A DNA stretch of 64,000 bases from Rhodobacter sp. (GCA_027484145.1 JAIXUH010000034.1:1-64000), one strand, 5' to 3'; shown: positions 34,997-44,282, numbered from the stretch's first letter. A program made the numbers and translations. Notes: a model not told the origin generated them from the sequence alone.

Positions 34997-35899
34997 TTAC
35001 GGGTTTTGCAAGGCCAGAACGGCGGCAATCCGTGCCGTCTGGTCTGGCGACAAAGGCCATGCTGACGGAGGGCGGGCATGGCCGCAATCCAACCCCTGTA
35101 AGCGCAGCGCCGTTTTCACACCAGCCACGTTTGCTCCCCCCATCTCTTCAGCGCGAACATCCTCGAACGGTTTCATGCCGGAAATCAAGAGGCGCGCGGC
35201 GGCATAATCTTGTGCCTCAAGGGCTGCGTGAATGGCAACCGACCGTTCTGGCCAGACGTTGATCAGCCCCGAGGTAAACCCGCGCGCGCCAACGGCGCAC
35301 AGTGCAGGGGCCCAGACCTCGGCCAGACCGCCGACCCATGTCAGGCGCGGGTCGCTGGCGGCCATCGCCTCGGCCAGTTTCAACGGGTTCGGCGTGGCCC
35401 ATTTCACCCCCACCACCGCCGGAATCTGCGACAGCGCGGCAAAGGTTGCCGGGCCAATGGCATCGTTGCGGATATAGAGAACGACTGGCAAGCCATCCGC
35501 CGCATCGGCCACACGGCGGGCATACTCGACCATGCCACGCGGGGCCACAAAAGGATCGGGCGGCTGATGCATCATGATAGCCGAACACCCGGCGCGTGCC
35601 GAGGCGGTGGCCAGACGGCACGCCTCGGCCACAGATCGCCCGACACCGCCCACAAGCGGCACGCGACCCGCGACCAGTTCGGCGGTAGCGACCAGCATCG
35701 ACAGCGCCTCCTCCAGCGTCAGGCTGTAGAACTCGCCCGTGTTGCCGTTCGTGACAAGGATATGAACGCCCGCCCTGACCGCTCGGTCAATGACCGGGGC
35801 AAGCCGCGCCGGGGCAATGCGGTCCTGTTCATCAAACGGGGTGACAAGGATGCCGGAAATGCCCGGCAAGGCGGACAGAAAGCGTGCGGTCTGGGTCAT
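34997..35899 (-). CDS. DapA-family class I aldolase/dehydratase (first of three paralogues)
   Basis: A 300-residue DHDPS/NAL-superfamily protein. The GTGE-type loop reads NGNTGEFYSLT. The Schiff-base lysine is in VVGVKWATPNP and the partner tyrosine in VVLYIRND. AAAGGAA precedes the chosen ATG. It is followed by an Ldh-family gene and preceded by a LysR-type binding site. Given the oxidoreductase partner and absence of lysine genes, it probably cleaves or dehydrates a 2-keto-3-deoxy sugar acid rather than making dihydrodipicolinate. Confidence 0.85.
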   Translation of the reverse strand: MTQTARFLSALPGISGILVTPFDEQDRIAPARLAPVIDRAVRAGVHILVTNGNTGEFYSLTLEEALSMLVATAELVAGRVPLVGGVGRSVAEACRLATASARAGCSAIMMHQPPDPFVAPRGMVEYARRVADAADGLPVVLYIRNDAIGPATFAALSQIPAVVGVKWATPNPLKLAEAMAASDPRLTWVGGLAEVWAPALCAVGARGFTSGLINVWPERSVAIHAALEAQDYAAARLLISGMKPFEDVRAEEMGGANVAGVKTALRLQGLDCGHARPPSAWPLSPDQTARIAAVLALQNP

Positions 35900-35971
35900 G
35901 ATGGGTTCCTTTGGCCTGACCATGGCTTAGGCTCAGGTGGCCCGCCCGTCCAATTCAAAGACAAAGGCAAC

Positions 35972-35990
35972 TGATACCTTCACGGTATCA
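35972..35990. promoter_or_regulatory. LysR-type operator upstream of the DapA-Ldh operon
   Basis: TGATACC (35972-35978), spacer TTCAC, GGTATCA (35984-35990) form a perfect 7-bp inverted repeat containing ATAC-N7-GTAT, which fits the LysR-family T-N11-A consensus. It lies 73 bp before the DapA-family start on the minus strand and 30 bp beyond the stop of the lysR gene. Confidence 0.65.
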
Positions 35991-36020
35991 CCATCTGCGC
36001 CGTTTGCGGATCAATCGCCG

Positions 36021-36920
36021 TCAATCGGCCAAAGCCTCGGTCACCAGTTGCGCCACCCGCGCCACAAGCGGGGCAGGTTCCTTTGGCCCCAATGCCATAT
36101 AGATATCTGACTGAAAGCTGTCGGGCAGCGGCATCTGGCGAAAGACGACATTGGCCATTGGGATGCACTGATTTGACCGGGGCACCAGCCCGACGCCAAG
36201 ACCCGCATCGACCAAGGCCATGATCGTGCGGCTTTGCGCGACGGAAAACACGGTGCGCGGCGTCACGCCTTCGCTGTTCAGATAACCCTGCACCACCTCA
36301 TACAAAAAGCCGCCACGCTCGGTGGAATAGCCTATGAAATCAACATCGTGCAGATCGCTGACGCTGATCCCCACCTTGGTGGCAAGGGGGTGGTTGGCGG
36401 GCGTTGCCAGCACGAAAGGCTCGCTCCAGACCTTGCGCAGGATCAGGTTCGGCCTGCGCCCCGGCAGCCGGGTCAGGCCAATTTCCAGACTGCCCGCCAT
36501 CAGCCCTTCGATCTGCTCATAGCTCATCATCTCGCGCAGGGTCAGCGACAGCCCCGGCATCTGTTGGCGCGCCCTGAGCACGATGCGGGGGATCACCTCC
36601 AGCGTGGCCGAGGGCACAAAGCCCAGCACGATAGACCCACTTTCCCCGCGTTCCGTCTGGCGCGCGAACAGGGCAGCGGCTTCGGCACGCTTGAGGATGT
36701 CGATCGCATCAAACAAGAACCGCTCACCCGCCGCCGTCAGCCGGACCGAGCGGTTGGTGCGGTCAAACAGGCGCACGCCGATCGCATGTTCCAACAGATT
36801 GATGTGGCGCGACAGCGGCGGTTGCGTGATGTTCAGCCGCCGCGCGGCGCGGCGAAAGTTCAGCTCCTCGGCCACAGCGACGAAATAACGAAGCTGGTTC
36901 ATCTCGAACGGAGAGGACAT
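36021..36920 (-). CDS. LysR-family transcriptional regulator
   Basis: A 299-residue regulator. The N-terminal winged helix is MNQLRYFVAVAEELNFRRAA and RRLNITQPPLSRHINLLE (residues 7-45), and the C-terminal part is a two-lobed substrate-binding domain. The ATG at 36920 has AAAGGGG upstream. It lies between the DapA-Ldh operon (same strand, downstream) and a divergent DUF1537 kinase gene. A LysR-type site in front of the DapA gene points to that operon as one target. The inducer is presumably a sugar acid. Confidence 0.9.
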   Translation of the reverse strand: MSSPFEMNQLRYFVAVAEELNFRRAARRLNITQPPLSRHINLLEHAIGVRLFDRTNRSVRLTAAGERFLFDAIDILKRAEAAALFARQTERGESGSIVLGFVPSATLEVIPRIVLRARQQMPGLSLTLREMMSYEQIEGLMAGSLEIGLTRLPGRRPNLILRKVWSEPFVLATPANHPLATKVGISVSDLHDVDFIGYSTERGGFLYEVVQGYLNSEGVTPRTVFSVAQSRTIMALVDAGLGVGLVPRSNQCIPMANVVFRQMPLPDSFQSDIYMALGPKEPAPLVARVAQLVTEALAD

Positions 36921-37044
36921 GCGCGCCCCTTTGGCAGTTGTCATTTTGCAAGCGTAATGTAAACCTTGGGGAAAGGGTAGGTGTTTGAAAACGCTTGCAG
37001 CCCATGAGTAGGGTGAACAAAGGGATTTGTCAGGTTTCGCGTGC

Positions 37045-38043
37045 ATGACGCTACAGCTTGCCATCATTGCCGATGACCTGACCGGCGCGCTGGATGCCGC
37101 ATCCCCCTTTGCGGGGGCGGGTTTGCGGGTGCAGGTGGCAACGCGGCCTGCGGCGCTGCTGCGGGCGATGGTGGGCAGCGATGTGGTGGCCCTGTCCACT
37201 CGCAGCCGCGCGATGAATGATGAGGACGCGCGGCAGGTGGTGGCAGATGTGCTGGCGGCGCTGCCGCTGGGGCTGCGGCTGTTCAAAAAGGTCGACTCGC
37301 GGCTGAAGGGGCCCGTGGCCGCCGAACTGTCGGCCTTTGGCGGCGTGCCGATGCTGGTGGTACCCGCCTTGCCCGAGTTTGGGCGCATCGTGCGGGCGGG
37401 GGCTGTTCTGGGCCACGGGGTGGATCAGCCGATTGCCATCGCCCCGCGCCTTGGGGCGTCGGTGGCACAGGCGCTTGTTCCCGATGTGGATACGCCGGAG
37501 GCCATGTTGCGGGCCGTTCTGGGCAGCAACCGGCTGATCGTTGGCGCGCGGGCGGCGGCGGACGCCCTTGCCACCGGTTTGGCGGGGGCGGCACGCAGGG
37601 CACCGCAAGGGCTGCAGCGGCCCGTGCTGATTGTCGTGGGGTCTACGGACCCGATCACACTGGCGCAGGTGGCCCATCTGCGCCACGCCCTGCCGGATGC
37701 GCGGATCATTGCAGCCCCCGACGGTGTGGCCGTTGCAGGGCCTGCGGCCGGGGTCAGCCTTGTGCAGGCCACACCGGGGCAGCGTGCCACTGCCGCGCAG
37801 GTCGAAGCGGCCTTGGCCCGCACGGTGCGGCCCTTGGCGCAAGCCGCGCGGTCGCTGATCCTGACCGGGGGGGCCACAGCGGAATCTGTGCTGGATGACC
37901 TTGGCATTGATCTGTTGCAGGTCTGCGGCGATGTCTTGCCCGGCATGCCCTTGTCAGTCGCGGGGCAATGGCGGATCGTAACCAAATCCGGCGGATTCGG
38001 CACAGCCGACACGCTGGAGGTTCTGGCAAGGGGGGCGGAATGA
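37045..38043 (+). CDS. Four-carbon acid sugar kinase family protein (DUF1537)
   Basis: A 332-residue DUF1537 kinase. The N-terminal substrate domain starts LQLAIIADDLTGALDAASPFA and contains LFKKVDSRLKGPVAAEL, both family signatures. The C-terminal nucleotide domain shows LILTGGATAESVLDDLGI and TKSGGFGTADTL. It is shorter than the usual 400-430 residues. Characterised members (OtnK, DtnK) phosphorylate D-erythronate, L-threonate or D-threonate at C4. A PdxA2-type dehydrogenase, the known next step, is encoded in the convergent operon. It overlaps the downstream GntR gene by ATGA. Confidence 0.86.
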   Translation: MTLQLAIIADDLTGALDAASPFAGAGLRVQVATRPAALLRAMVGSDVVALSTRSRAMNDEDARQVVADVLAALPLGLRLFKKVDSRLKGPVAAELSAFGGVPMLVVPALPEFGRIVRAGAVLGHGVDQPIAIAPRLGASVAQALVPDVDTPEAMLRAVLGSNRLIVGARAAADALATGLAGAARRAPQGLQRPVLIVVGSTDPITLAQVAHLRHALPDARIIAAPDGVAVAGPAAGVSLVQATPGQRATAAQVEAALARTVRPLAQAARSLILTGGATAESVLDDLGIDLLQVCGDVLPGMPLSVAGQWRIVTKSGGFGTADTLEVLARGAE

Positions 38044-38786
38044 ACATCGCGGCGCCGCAGACGGGCAAGCGCAAATCCTTGGGTGAGGTGGTGTTTGACC
38101 GGATGCTGCGGTCCATCAAATCTGGTGCTTATGCCGCGGATGAACGCCTGCCTACCGAACATGATCTGGCGGCGGAGTTTCAGGTGTCACGCCCCGTCGT
38201 GCGCGAGGCGCTGCGCAAATTGCGCGACCAAGGGCTGATCTATTCGCGGCAGGGGGCGGGCAGCTTTGTGCGCCAGACCGGGGTGCGCCAGCCCTTGGGC
38301 TTTGGCGTGGTCGAAAACGTGACCGGCCTTGCGCGGTGCTATGAATTTCGACTGATGCTGGAGCCGGCGGCTGCGGCTGCCGCCTCGGCGCGCCATCGCC
38401 CCGACACCATGGCCGCAATCACCAAGGCGCTGGATGCACTGCGCGACGCGACCTTGCGGCAACGTCACCGCGAGGATGCCGATTTCGCCTTTCACCTTGC
38501 CATCGCGCGGGCGTCGGAAAATCAGTATGTCGCCATCGCGATGGAGGCGCTGGAAAGCCATATCGCGGTGGGAATGCAGTTTCACGGTCAGTCGATCAAG
38601 CTGTCGGCGGGAGGGCTGGAACGGGTTTATGGGGAACACCGCGCCATTCACGACGCGATCCGCGACCGGGACGGCCCGCTGGCGCAGCAGTTGATGCAAG
38701 ACCACCTGACCCATTCGCGCGACCGCCTGTTTGACGGCGCGTCAGTGCCTTTTGCAACAGCGCCGGATCAGAACGCGGCGCGGTAA
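38040..38786 (+). CDS. GntR-family regulator, FadR subfamily (FCD domain)
   Basis: A 248-residue regulator. The winged helix is GAYAADERLPTEHDLAAEF followed by QVSRPVVREALRKLRDQGL (residues 32-68). The C-terminal all-helical FCD domain carries metal-type residues in EFRLMLEP and HLAIARASEN. It is translationally coupled to the DUF1537 kinase and its 3' end overlaps the convergent Fe-alcohol dehydrogenase by 19 bp. It probably controls the kinase and the PdxA2 operon in response to an acid sugar. Confidence 0.9.
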   Translation: MNIAAPQTGKRKSLGEVVFDRMLRSIKSGAYAADERLPTEHDLAAEFQVSRPVVREALRKLRDQGLIYSRQGAGSFVRQTGVRQPLGFGVVENVTGLARCYEFRLMLEPAAAAAASARHRPDTMAAITKALDALRDATLRQRHREDADFAFHLAIARASENQYVAIAMEALESHIAVGMQFHGQSIKLSAGGLERVYGEHRAIHDAIRDRDGPLAQQLMQDHLTHSRDRLFDGASVPFATAPDQNAAR

Positions 38787-39895
38787 ATCGCCTCGACCTC
38801 GGCGACGCTCATGTCGCGCGGGTTGTTGTCCATCAGACGGCGGATGGCATGCGCCTCGGCCGCCCATTGGGGCAGATCGTCGGCCTTTGCCCCATGGGCC
38901 GACAGGCGCATCTCGATCCGCAGTCCCTGGCAGAATCCGGCCGCGCGGGTCAACACCGCGTCGGGTTCTGCCACCGCGCCAAGTCCAAGCGCTGCCATCA
39001 CCTCGGCGGTCTTTTCGGGGCGCACAGCCGCGTTAAAGGCCAGAACATGCGGAAAGATGATGGCATTTGCCAGACCATGCGGCAGGCGCAACCTTGTGCC
39101 CAAGGGATAGGCAAGGGCATGGCCTGCCGCTGTATTGACCGGGCCAAGGCACAAGCCGCCATAATAGCTGGCCAGCATCATGCCCGCCCGCGCCTCGGCA
39201 TCGGTGCCGTTTGCCACGGCGCGGCCCAGATAGCGCCCGACAAGGCCAAAACCCATGCGGGCATAGCCGTCAATCAGGTCATGCGCACGGATGTTGGTAA
39301 AGGCCTCAACGCAATGGGCCATGGCATCCACCCCGGTGGCGGCGGTGATCGCCGGGGGCACAGAAAAGGTCAGTTCCGGATCAAGGATCGCCAGATCGGC
39401 CAGCATATGCGGGCTTTCGACGGCCATCTTGGCGTGGGTCTGGCTGTTGGTCACAAGCGCGCGGATGCCCGCTTCGGACCCCGTTCCCGCCGTGGTGGCA
39501 ACTTGCGCCAAGGCTGACAGGCGGCGCTCCACCTTGTTCGGCCCCACGACATCGGCCAGCATTTGCGATCCATCCCACAGACATGCCACCAGCTTGGCCA
39601 CATCCATCACCGACCCGCCGCCAAGGCCCACCACCAGATCAGGCCGCAGGCTTTGCGCCACGGCCAAGGCGGCGGTCAGGGCGATGTCATCAGGTTCAGG
39701 CGGCACGTCGGTAAAGACGGTGGCGCCATGCAGGCCCAGCCGATCCACCAGACCAGCGGTGTGTGGCGTGGCCAGCACCAGAACGCGGGAATATCCCGCC
39801 GCCCAATCACCCAGACGCGCCGCCGCGCCCGCGCCGATTTCCAGCCGCTTGGGTTGGTGCAGGGTGATGGCGCGCGCCATGCCTTGGGTTGTCAT
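38768..39895 (-). CDS. Iron-containing alcohol dehydrogenase family protein
   Basis: A 375-residue group III dehydrogenase. NAD-binding GGGSVMDVAK and metal-site segments GVDAMAHCVEAFTN and PHGLANAIIFPHVLAF are present, supplying the Asp and three His ligands. AAGGAACAGG lies before the chosen ATG. The closest functional types include maleylacetate reductases and lactaldehyde or hydroxyacid dehydrogenases. It is the last gene of a four-gene minus-strand operon with a sialidase-like protein, PdxA2 and a DapA-family enzyme, so it may reduce an aldehyde released by that aldolase. Confidence 0.86.
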   Translation of the reverse strand: MTTQGMARAITLHQPKRLEIGAGAAARLGDWAAGYSRVLVLATPHTAGLVDRLGLHGATVFTDVPPEPDDIALTAALAVAQSLRPDLVVGLGGGSVMDVAKLVACLWDGSQMLADVVGPNKVERRLSALAQVATTAGTGSEAGIRALVTNSQTHAKMAVESPHMLADLAILDPELTFSVPPAITAATGVDAMAHCVEAFTNIRAHDLIDGYARMGFGLVGRYLGRAVANGTDAEARAGMMLASYYGGLCLGPVNTAAGHALAYPLGTRLRLPHGLANAIIFPHVLAFNAAVRPEKTAEVMAALGLGAVAEPDAVLTRAAGFCQGLRIEMRLSAHGAKADDLPQWAAEAHAIRRLMDNNPRDMSVAEVEAIYRAAF

Positions 39896-39905
39896 GGCCT
39901 GTTCC

Positions 39906-40811
39906 TTATCCGCCCAGCCGGGCCATTTCGGCCCAGACCGTTTCACATTGGGTCGCATCCAACTCTACGAGTGGCGGGCGAAGGCGCAGCCACCCCATAT
40001 CCTTGCGCGACCGAGCCAGCATCGCCTTGACCGTGGGCAATTGCACATAGGCATTGGTCAGATTGCGCCACGCGTTGATCCGGTCTTGCGCGGCCGTCAC
40101 TTCACCTGCGCGGGCCGGGTCTTGCCACGCGTCCCAGATGATCCGCAGATCGGATGACCGCAGGTTCGACGTGGCCGTGATGCAACCCGCGCCACCCATC
40201 TGCAACAGGGGCAGCAGAAGCGGATCCGCCCCGGCCAAAACGCCAAGCGCGGGAAAGCCCTGCACCATGGCCTTCATGTTGTCCTTGTCGCCTGAACTGT
40301 CCTTGATGCCCACGACAATGCCGGGAAAGGCGGTCAAGAGCCGGTCGATCAGTGGCAGGGTGATGGGCACCTGCGTGACCTGCGGAATGTGATACAGGAT
40401 CACCCGCAGCCGGGAATCCGCCACGCCTTCAATGACTTCGGCGTAGAACCTGAACAACCCCTCGTCCGATGCGCCCTTGTAATAGAACGGTGGCAGCAGC
40501 ACACAGCCCTTGGCACCGGCCTGCACGGCATGGCGGGTCAGCGCCACGGTTTCCTGCACGTTGCAGGCCGAGGTTCCGGGCAAAAGCTGGTCGCCTCGGA
40601 TACCGGCAGCCAAGGCAGCCTCGACCAGTGACATCCGGGCCGCGACCGAGAAATTGTTCGCCTCGCCCGTGGTGCCTAGGATCGCAAGGCCATGCGCGCC
40701 TTCGGCCAACAGCGCGCGGCAATGCGCGGCGAACAGCGCAAGGTCGGGCGTGCCATCCGGCGCAATCGGGGTGGCGGCGGCGCAGTTCACGCCGCCGATC
40801 TGGTGGGTCAT
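39906..40811 (-). CDS. DapA-family class I aldolase/dehydratase (second paralogue)
   Basis: A 301-residue DHDPS/NAL-family enzyme. The loop is [12 protein letters not shown], the catalytic tyrosine is in [10 protein letters not shown] and the Schiff-base lysine in [10 protein letters not shown]. It overlaps PdxA2 by ATGA and precedes the Fe-dehydrogenase by 10 bp. In this setting a 2-keto-3-deoxy acid or related hydroxy-oxo acid aldolase is likely. N-acetylneuraminate lyase is conceivable because a sialidase-like gene is in the same operon, but no NanE or NanK is present. Confidence 0.84.
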   Translation of the reverse strand: MTHQIGGVNCAAATPIAPDGTPDLALFAAHCRALLAEGAHGLAILGTTGEANNFSVAARMSLVEAALAAGIRGDQLLPGTSACNVQETVALTRHAVQAGAKGCVLLPPFYYKGASDEGLFRFYAEVIEGVADSRLRVILYHIPQVTQVPITLPLIDRLLTAFPGIVVGIKDSSGDKDNMKAMVQGFPALGVLAGADPLLLPLLQMGGAGCITATSNLRSSDLRIIWDAWQDPARAGEVTAAQDRINAWRNLTNAYVQLPTVKAMLARSRKDMGWLRLRPPLVELDATQCETVWAEMARLGG

Positions 40812-41752
40812 CGGTTCCTCCCCGCAGCCAGTTTTCGCGCATAGGCGATGGCGTGCTGCATGTTGATGTGTTTGGCGATGCCCTTGCCCGCAATGTCAAA
40901 TGCGGTGCCGTGATCCACCGAGGTGCGGTCAATCGGCAGGCCGACCGAGACGTTGACCCCGGTGTCGAACGCCACCAGCTTGACCGGGATGTGCCCCTGA
41001 TCGTGGTACTGTGCGACAATCAGGTCAAAGGCCCCGTTGTAGGCGCGGTAGAACAACGTATCGGCGGAAATCGGGCCGTGGGCGTTGATGCCCATGGCCT
41101 GCGCCTGCGCAACGGCGGGGGCGATGTAGCGGGTGTCTTCATCGCCAAACAGCCCGCCTTCACCGCAATGCGGGTTCAGCCCCGCCACGGCGATGCGCGG
41201 GTTGTCATAGCCGATGCGGCGCAGATGCGCGTCGCCCTGGCGGATGGTGTCCAGCACACGTTCGGGCGTGATGCGGGTGATGGCGTCCTTCAGGCTGACA
41301 TGGGTGGTGCAGTGGATCACCTTCAGCCGGTCAGACGCCAGCAACATCCACGCCTTGCCCCCGGTCAGCGCGGCCAGCATCCCGGTGTGGCCGTCATAAT
41401 GGTGTCCCGCAAGGTTCAGCGCCTCTTTGTGGATCGGTGCCGTCACGATGCAGCCGATCTCGCCCCGTTCCGCCGCCCGCACCGCCGCCTCGATGAACCG
41501 GAACGACGCATCGCCGCCACGCGGGTCCATCTGGCCCATCGGCAGGGGCGCGCCGTCAATTGGCAGGTCCGTCACCGCCACATCGATGCCGGGGCGGATC
41601 GGCAGTGCCAACATCTCAGCCACCGCCTGCAAGGTGGCGATGTTGCCAAAGATGCGGGTCTGCGCCCGGTCTTGGGCCGACATTTCGGCCACCGATTTCA
41701 GAATAACCTCGGGGCCAACCCCGGCCGGGTCGCCCAGCGTAATGCCAATCAT
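40808..41752 (-). CDS. pdxA2: PdxA2-type 4-phospho-D-threonate/erythronate dehydrogenase
   Basis: A 314-residue PdxA-family NAD-dependent dehydrogenase. The start [19 protein letters not shown] and the segments [25 protein letters not shown] and [25 protein letters not shown] are family hallmarks with metal-binding histidines. True PdxA makes vitamin B6. Here the linked DUF1537 kinase and GntR regulator point to PdxA2, which oxidises and decarboxylates 4-phospho-threonate or -erythronate to dihydroxyacetone phosphate. It overlaps both flanking genes by four bases. Confidence 0.84.
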   Translation of the reverse strand: MIGITLGDPAGVGPEVILKSVAEMSAQDRAQTRIFGNIATLQAVAEMLALPIRPGIDVAVTDLPIDGAPLPMGQMDPRGGDASFRFIEAAVRAAERGEIGCIVTAPIHKEALNLAGHHYDGHTGMLAALTGGKAWMLLASDRLKVIHCTTHVSLKDAITRITPERVLDTIRQGDAHLRRIGYDNPRIAVAGLNPHCGEGGLFGDEDTRYIAPAVAQAQAMGINAHGPISADTLFYRAYNGAFDLIVAQYHDQGHIPVKLVAFDTGVNVSVGLPIDRTSVDHGTAFDIAGKGIAKHINMQHAIAYARKLAAGRNR

Positions 41753-42909
41753 GTCAGCGCCTTCAACACATCAGGGGAAAGCCGGACATGTTTGATGGCC
41801 CGGCGATACAGCGTATAGGCGATGTCGATGCTGCCGTCAGGGGCTTCGTTCAGCGCGGGATAGGACATTTCCTTGTTTTTGCCGTCGATGCTGTTGTTTG
41901 ACAGGCAAGTGCCGGGGCCGTCCTGCACAATCAGGCGGGTGGGAAAGCTGCGTCCCTGATCGGTCGAAATCACCAGCGCAAGCGGTGCCCGCGCGACGCC
42001 CCAGATGGGCGTGCAGCCACCCTGCGCCTCTGGCCGGGCATCATCGCCCAACTCGTCATACAGTGACAGGCGGCGATCCGCGTTCATGCTGGCGTTGATA
42101 GGGTTGCAGACCATGGCGATGCGGCCATCGCGCAAGCGGATGACCCCGATGGAGGAATTGTTGTTGGGCACGTCCGTGGCGGTGGGGACCGACCAGCTTT
42201 CGCCGCCATCGGCGCTTTCGGTGCGAAAGACGAAATCGGCCTGACGCCGGCGGAAGAAGGCGGCCAGCCGCCCCGCGCCCAGATCGACAAGTGTCATATG
42301 CACGCAACCGGTGGAACCGGGCACCACCACCTGCCGCCATGTGGCGCCGGCGTCATCGCTGATGGCGACAGATGCCGTATCGTGCCGCCCGGTCCAACGT
42401 GCGCCGGGGGCATGGGTGCAGTGGAACAGCGGCAAAAGCCATGCCCCATCGTCGCGTATATGCACCGCGCCCCGCACGAAACTGCCAAGTGGCAAAGACA
42501 GGTCGACAGGGGGCTGACCCAGATCGCGCATACGCACCACGCAACGGTCCTGATCGCCCCCCGGTTGGGCTGTGTGGAACAGCAAGGTGCGGCCATCCGG
42601 GGATTGGAACAGGACAGGGTTCTGTTCGGACCGATCCGGGTCGTCGGTCAGTTGCTGGGCCGGACCCCATTGGCGCGCGCCGGGGGGCAGGGATGAGCGA
42701 TAGATGCAGATGTCGGCCTTGCCTTCAAGGCTGCCGCCGAACCAAAGGCAATCCAGCTGCCCGTCCGGCCACCGCGACAGAAAGGCGGCGTGGTTCTGGA
42801 TGGCGGGCGACGGCAAAAGCGCCGCGTCACGGCCCAAAGCGACCGTCGCAATCTCGCCTGTCATGCCGGCGGCAATGGTCTGCGGATCAGGATCGGGCGG
42901 CAGGGTCAT
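41749..42909 (-). CDS. Sialidase-like (BNR/Asp-box) beta-propeller protein
   Basis: A 386-residue protein. Asp-box repeats S-x-D-x-G-x-x-W appear as SDDAGATW and SADGGESW, with a third degenerate copy [19 protein letters not shown] and [15 protein letters not shown] resemble bacterial and plant sialidase-like proteins. AAGGA sits just before the ATG at 42909. It has no signal peptide, so it should be cytosolic. It heads the operon with PdxA2, DapA-family and Fe-dehydrogenase genes. Hydrolysis of a glycosidic or related bond of an imported acid sugar is possible; classical extracellular sialidase function is unlikely. Confidence 0.78.
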   Translation of the reverse strand: MTLPPDPDPQTIAAGMTGEIATVALGRDAALLPSPAIQNHAAFLSRWPDGQLDCLWFGGSLEGKADICIYRSSLPPGARQWGPAQQLTDDPDRSEQNPVLFQSPDGRTLLFHTAQPGGDQDRCVVRMRDLGQPPVDLSLPLGSFVRGAVHIRDDGAWLLPLFHCTHAPGARWTGRHDTASVAISDDAGATWRQVVVPGSTGCVHMTLVDLGAGRLAAFFRRRQADFVFRTESADGGESWSVPTATDVPNNNSSIGVIRLRDGRIAMVCNPINASMNADRRLSLYDELGDDARPEAQGGCTPIWGVARAPLALVISTDQGRSFPTRLIVQDGPGTCLSNNSIDGKNKEMSYPALNEAPDGSIDIAYTLYRRAIKHVRLSPDVLKALT

Positions 42910-42976
42910 GGCATCCTTGCGGTGTGGGTCGGCGCCTGTGGCTTTGCGGCAGGCTGTCGTTGTCACAGGTAGTTGT

Positions 42977-42993
42977 CAAGTTGAAACAACTTG
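42977..42993. promoter_or_regulatory. Inverted repeat, candidate GntR operator
   Basis: CAAGTTG (42977-42983), AAA, CAACTTG (42987-42993) is a perfect 7-bp inverted repeat. It lies 68 bp before the sialidase-like gene of the minus-strand operon and 172 bp before the plus-strand DMT transporter. The FadR-type GntR encoded at 38040 is the obvious candidate binder. Confidence 0.55.
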
Positions 42994-43164
42994 TAAACTT
43001 GGAATAATCTGGACGATATAGAGTTTAATATATTGTTTTGATGAAGTATAATTTATGATTGGGAATCTTTTTCGGATGAATGTCCCGAAACTGTTGACAA
43101 GATGGCTGCGGTTGGGGAAAGGTCTGGCATCGCCACATTTGGCCGTGGCGAAAGGATTTCCCCG

Positions 43165-44082
43165 ATGTCGGACCCCGCCGAAACCTCTGTCGCCGACCGT
43201 GCCCGCGACCGCGCGGCGCTGGTTGGTGTCATGTTGATGATGGGCGTGGCCGTCATCAACGCGGTGGATTCGGTGATCGTCCGGCTCTTGGCGAAAGAGG
43301 TGCATCCTTTCATCATCGGCTTGACGCGCACATCGTTCGGCCTGTTGGCCATGCTGCCATGGATCATTTCGCGTCCGATGATGCTGCGCACACAGTATCG
43401 GCTGATGCACGTTGTGCGGGCGGCGCTGAAACTGGCCTCGTTGATTGCGGGGTTTTTCGCGCTGGCTGCTGCGCCCTTGGCTGATGTTACCGCGATTGGC
43501 TTTGCAGCGCCGCTGTTCGTCACGCTGGGGGCCTGGGTGTTTCTGGGTGAGAGTCCGCGTGCTGTGCGGGTGGTGGCGGTCGGCCTTGGGTTTGTCGGGG
43601 TGATCGTGGTGCTGCGCCCCGATTGGGCGGCGGGGCGGGCGATGGTGTCGCCCGCACTGGCGATTGCCTTGCTGGCGGCGATGCTGGTCGCGGTCATCCA
43701 GTTGATGCTGAAGGTCATGGCCCGCAAGGATGGCACGGATACGCTGGTGGCGTGGAACCTGATCGTTTCGGTGCCGCTGGCGCTGATTCCGGCACTGTTG
43801 GTCTGGCAGACCCCGTCGCTGTATCACTGGGGCCTTCTGGCGGTGCAGGGGGTGCTTGGCGCACTGAACCAGACGGCAGTTACACGGGCGTTTCAACTGG
43901 CCGATGCCAGCCTTGTCGCGCCGATTGATTTCCTGCGCCTGCCCTTCGTCGCCATCCTTGCGTTTTCGCTGTTTGGCGAGGTGGCTGGCTTTTCAACCTG
44001 GGTGGGGGCGGCAATCATCTTTGTCGCCTCGATGATGATGGCGGCCACGCGGCGCGGGCCGCGGACTCCGGTGCCGGAATGA
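43165..44082 (+). CDS. EamA/DMT-superfamily transporter
   Basis: A 305-residue membrane protein with about ten transmembrane segments in two EamA halves (SFGLLAMLPWIISRP, then VTAIGFAAPLFVTLGAWVFLGE, and the second half ending FVAILAFSLFGEVAGFSTWVGAAII). AAAGGA at 43151-43156 supports the ATG at 43165. Family members export or exchange small metabolites. It is divergent from the sialidase-like/PdxA2 operon and shares its control region, so it may move a related acid sugar or product. Confidence 0.86.
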   Translation: MSDPAETSVADRARDRAALVGVMLMMGVAVINAVDSVIVRLLAKEVHPFIIGLTRTSFGLLAMLPWIISRPMMLRTQYRLMHVVRAALKLASLIAGFFALAAAPLADVTAIGFAAPLFVTLGAWVFLGESPRAVRVVAVGLGFVGVIVVLRPDWAAGRAMVSPALAIALLAAMLVAVIQLMLKVMARKDGTDTLVAWNLIVSVPLALIPALLVWQTPSLYHWGLLAVQGVLGALNQTAVTRAFQLADASLVAPIDFLRLPFVAILAFSLFGEVAGFSTWVGAAIIFVASMMMAATRRGPRTPVPE

Positions 44083-44094
44083 TCGCATGCCGGA

Positions 44095-44121
44095 GGTGAT
44101 TGATATCAAAATTGTATCACC
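44095..44121. promoter_or_regulatory. Inverted repeat upstream of the peptide-type ABC operon
   Basis: GGTGAT (44095-44100) and ATCACC (44116-44121) are inverted around a 15-bp spacer that includes the 8-bp palindrome TGATATCA. It could be an operator or a weak terminator for the DMT gene; no T-run follows the right arm. Confidence 0.3.
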
Positions 44122-44159
44122 GTGCAACAAGGGGGCATAGAGAAGCCAGAACAGATGCA

Positions 44160-44171
44160 CTAATATATTAG
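44160..44171. promoter_or_regulatory. 12-bp palindrome CTAATATATTAG, copy 1 (candidate GntR operator)
   Basis: A perfect 12-bp palindrome in otherwise GC-rich DNA, 111 bp before the solute-binding gene of the peptide-type ABC operon. The identical 12-mer occurs at 51073-51084 between the GntR gene and the dehydratase operon. Two identical sites flanking one regulator and its neighbours indicate a shared operator. Confidence 0.75.
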
Positions 44172-44282
44172 ATAGCACCATGATCCCGGTGGAGGAGAAT
44201 CATGGTGGGTCAGACACGTGGTCCGGGCGGCGCAGCACGATCGGGAGCACGAACACCAAGCTGCAACCTCAAGGAGGAGAGA

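Noticed and set aside
40808-41752. PdxA as vitamin B6 biosynthesis
   Set aside because: Linked DUF1537 kinase, GntR regulator and aldolase genes fit the PdxA2 catabolic role better; no other B6 gene is near.
39906-42909. A sialic-acid catabolic cluster (sialidase plus N-acetylneuraminate lyase)
   Set aside because: No NanE, NanK, NanA-specific neighbours or sialic acid transporter; the sialidase-like protein is cytosolic and the dehydrogenases do not fit.
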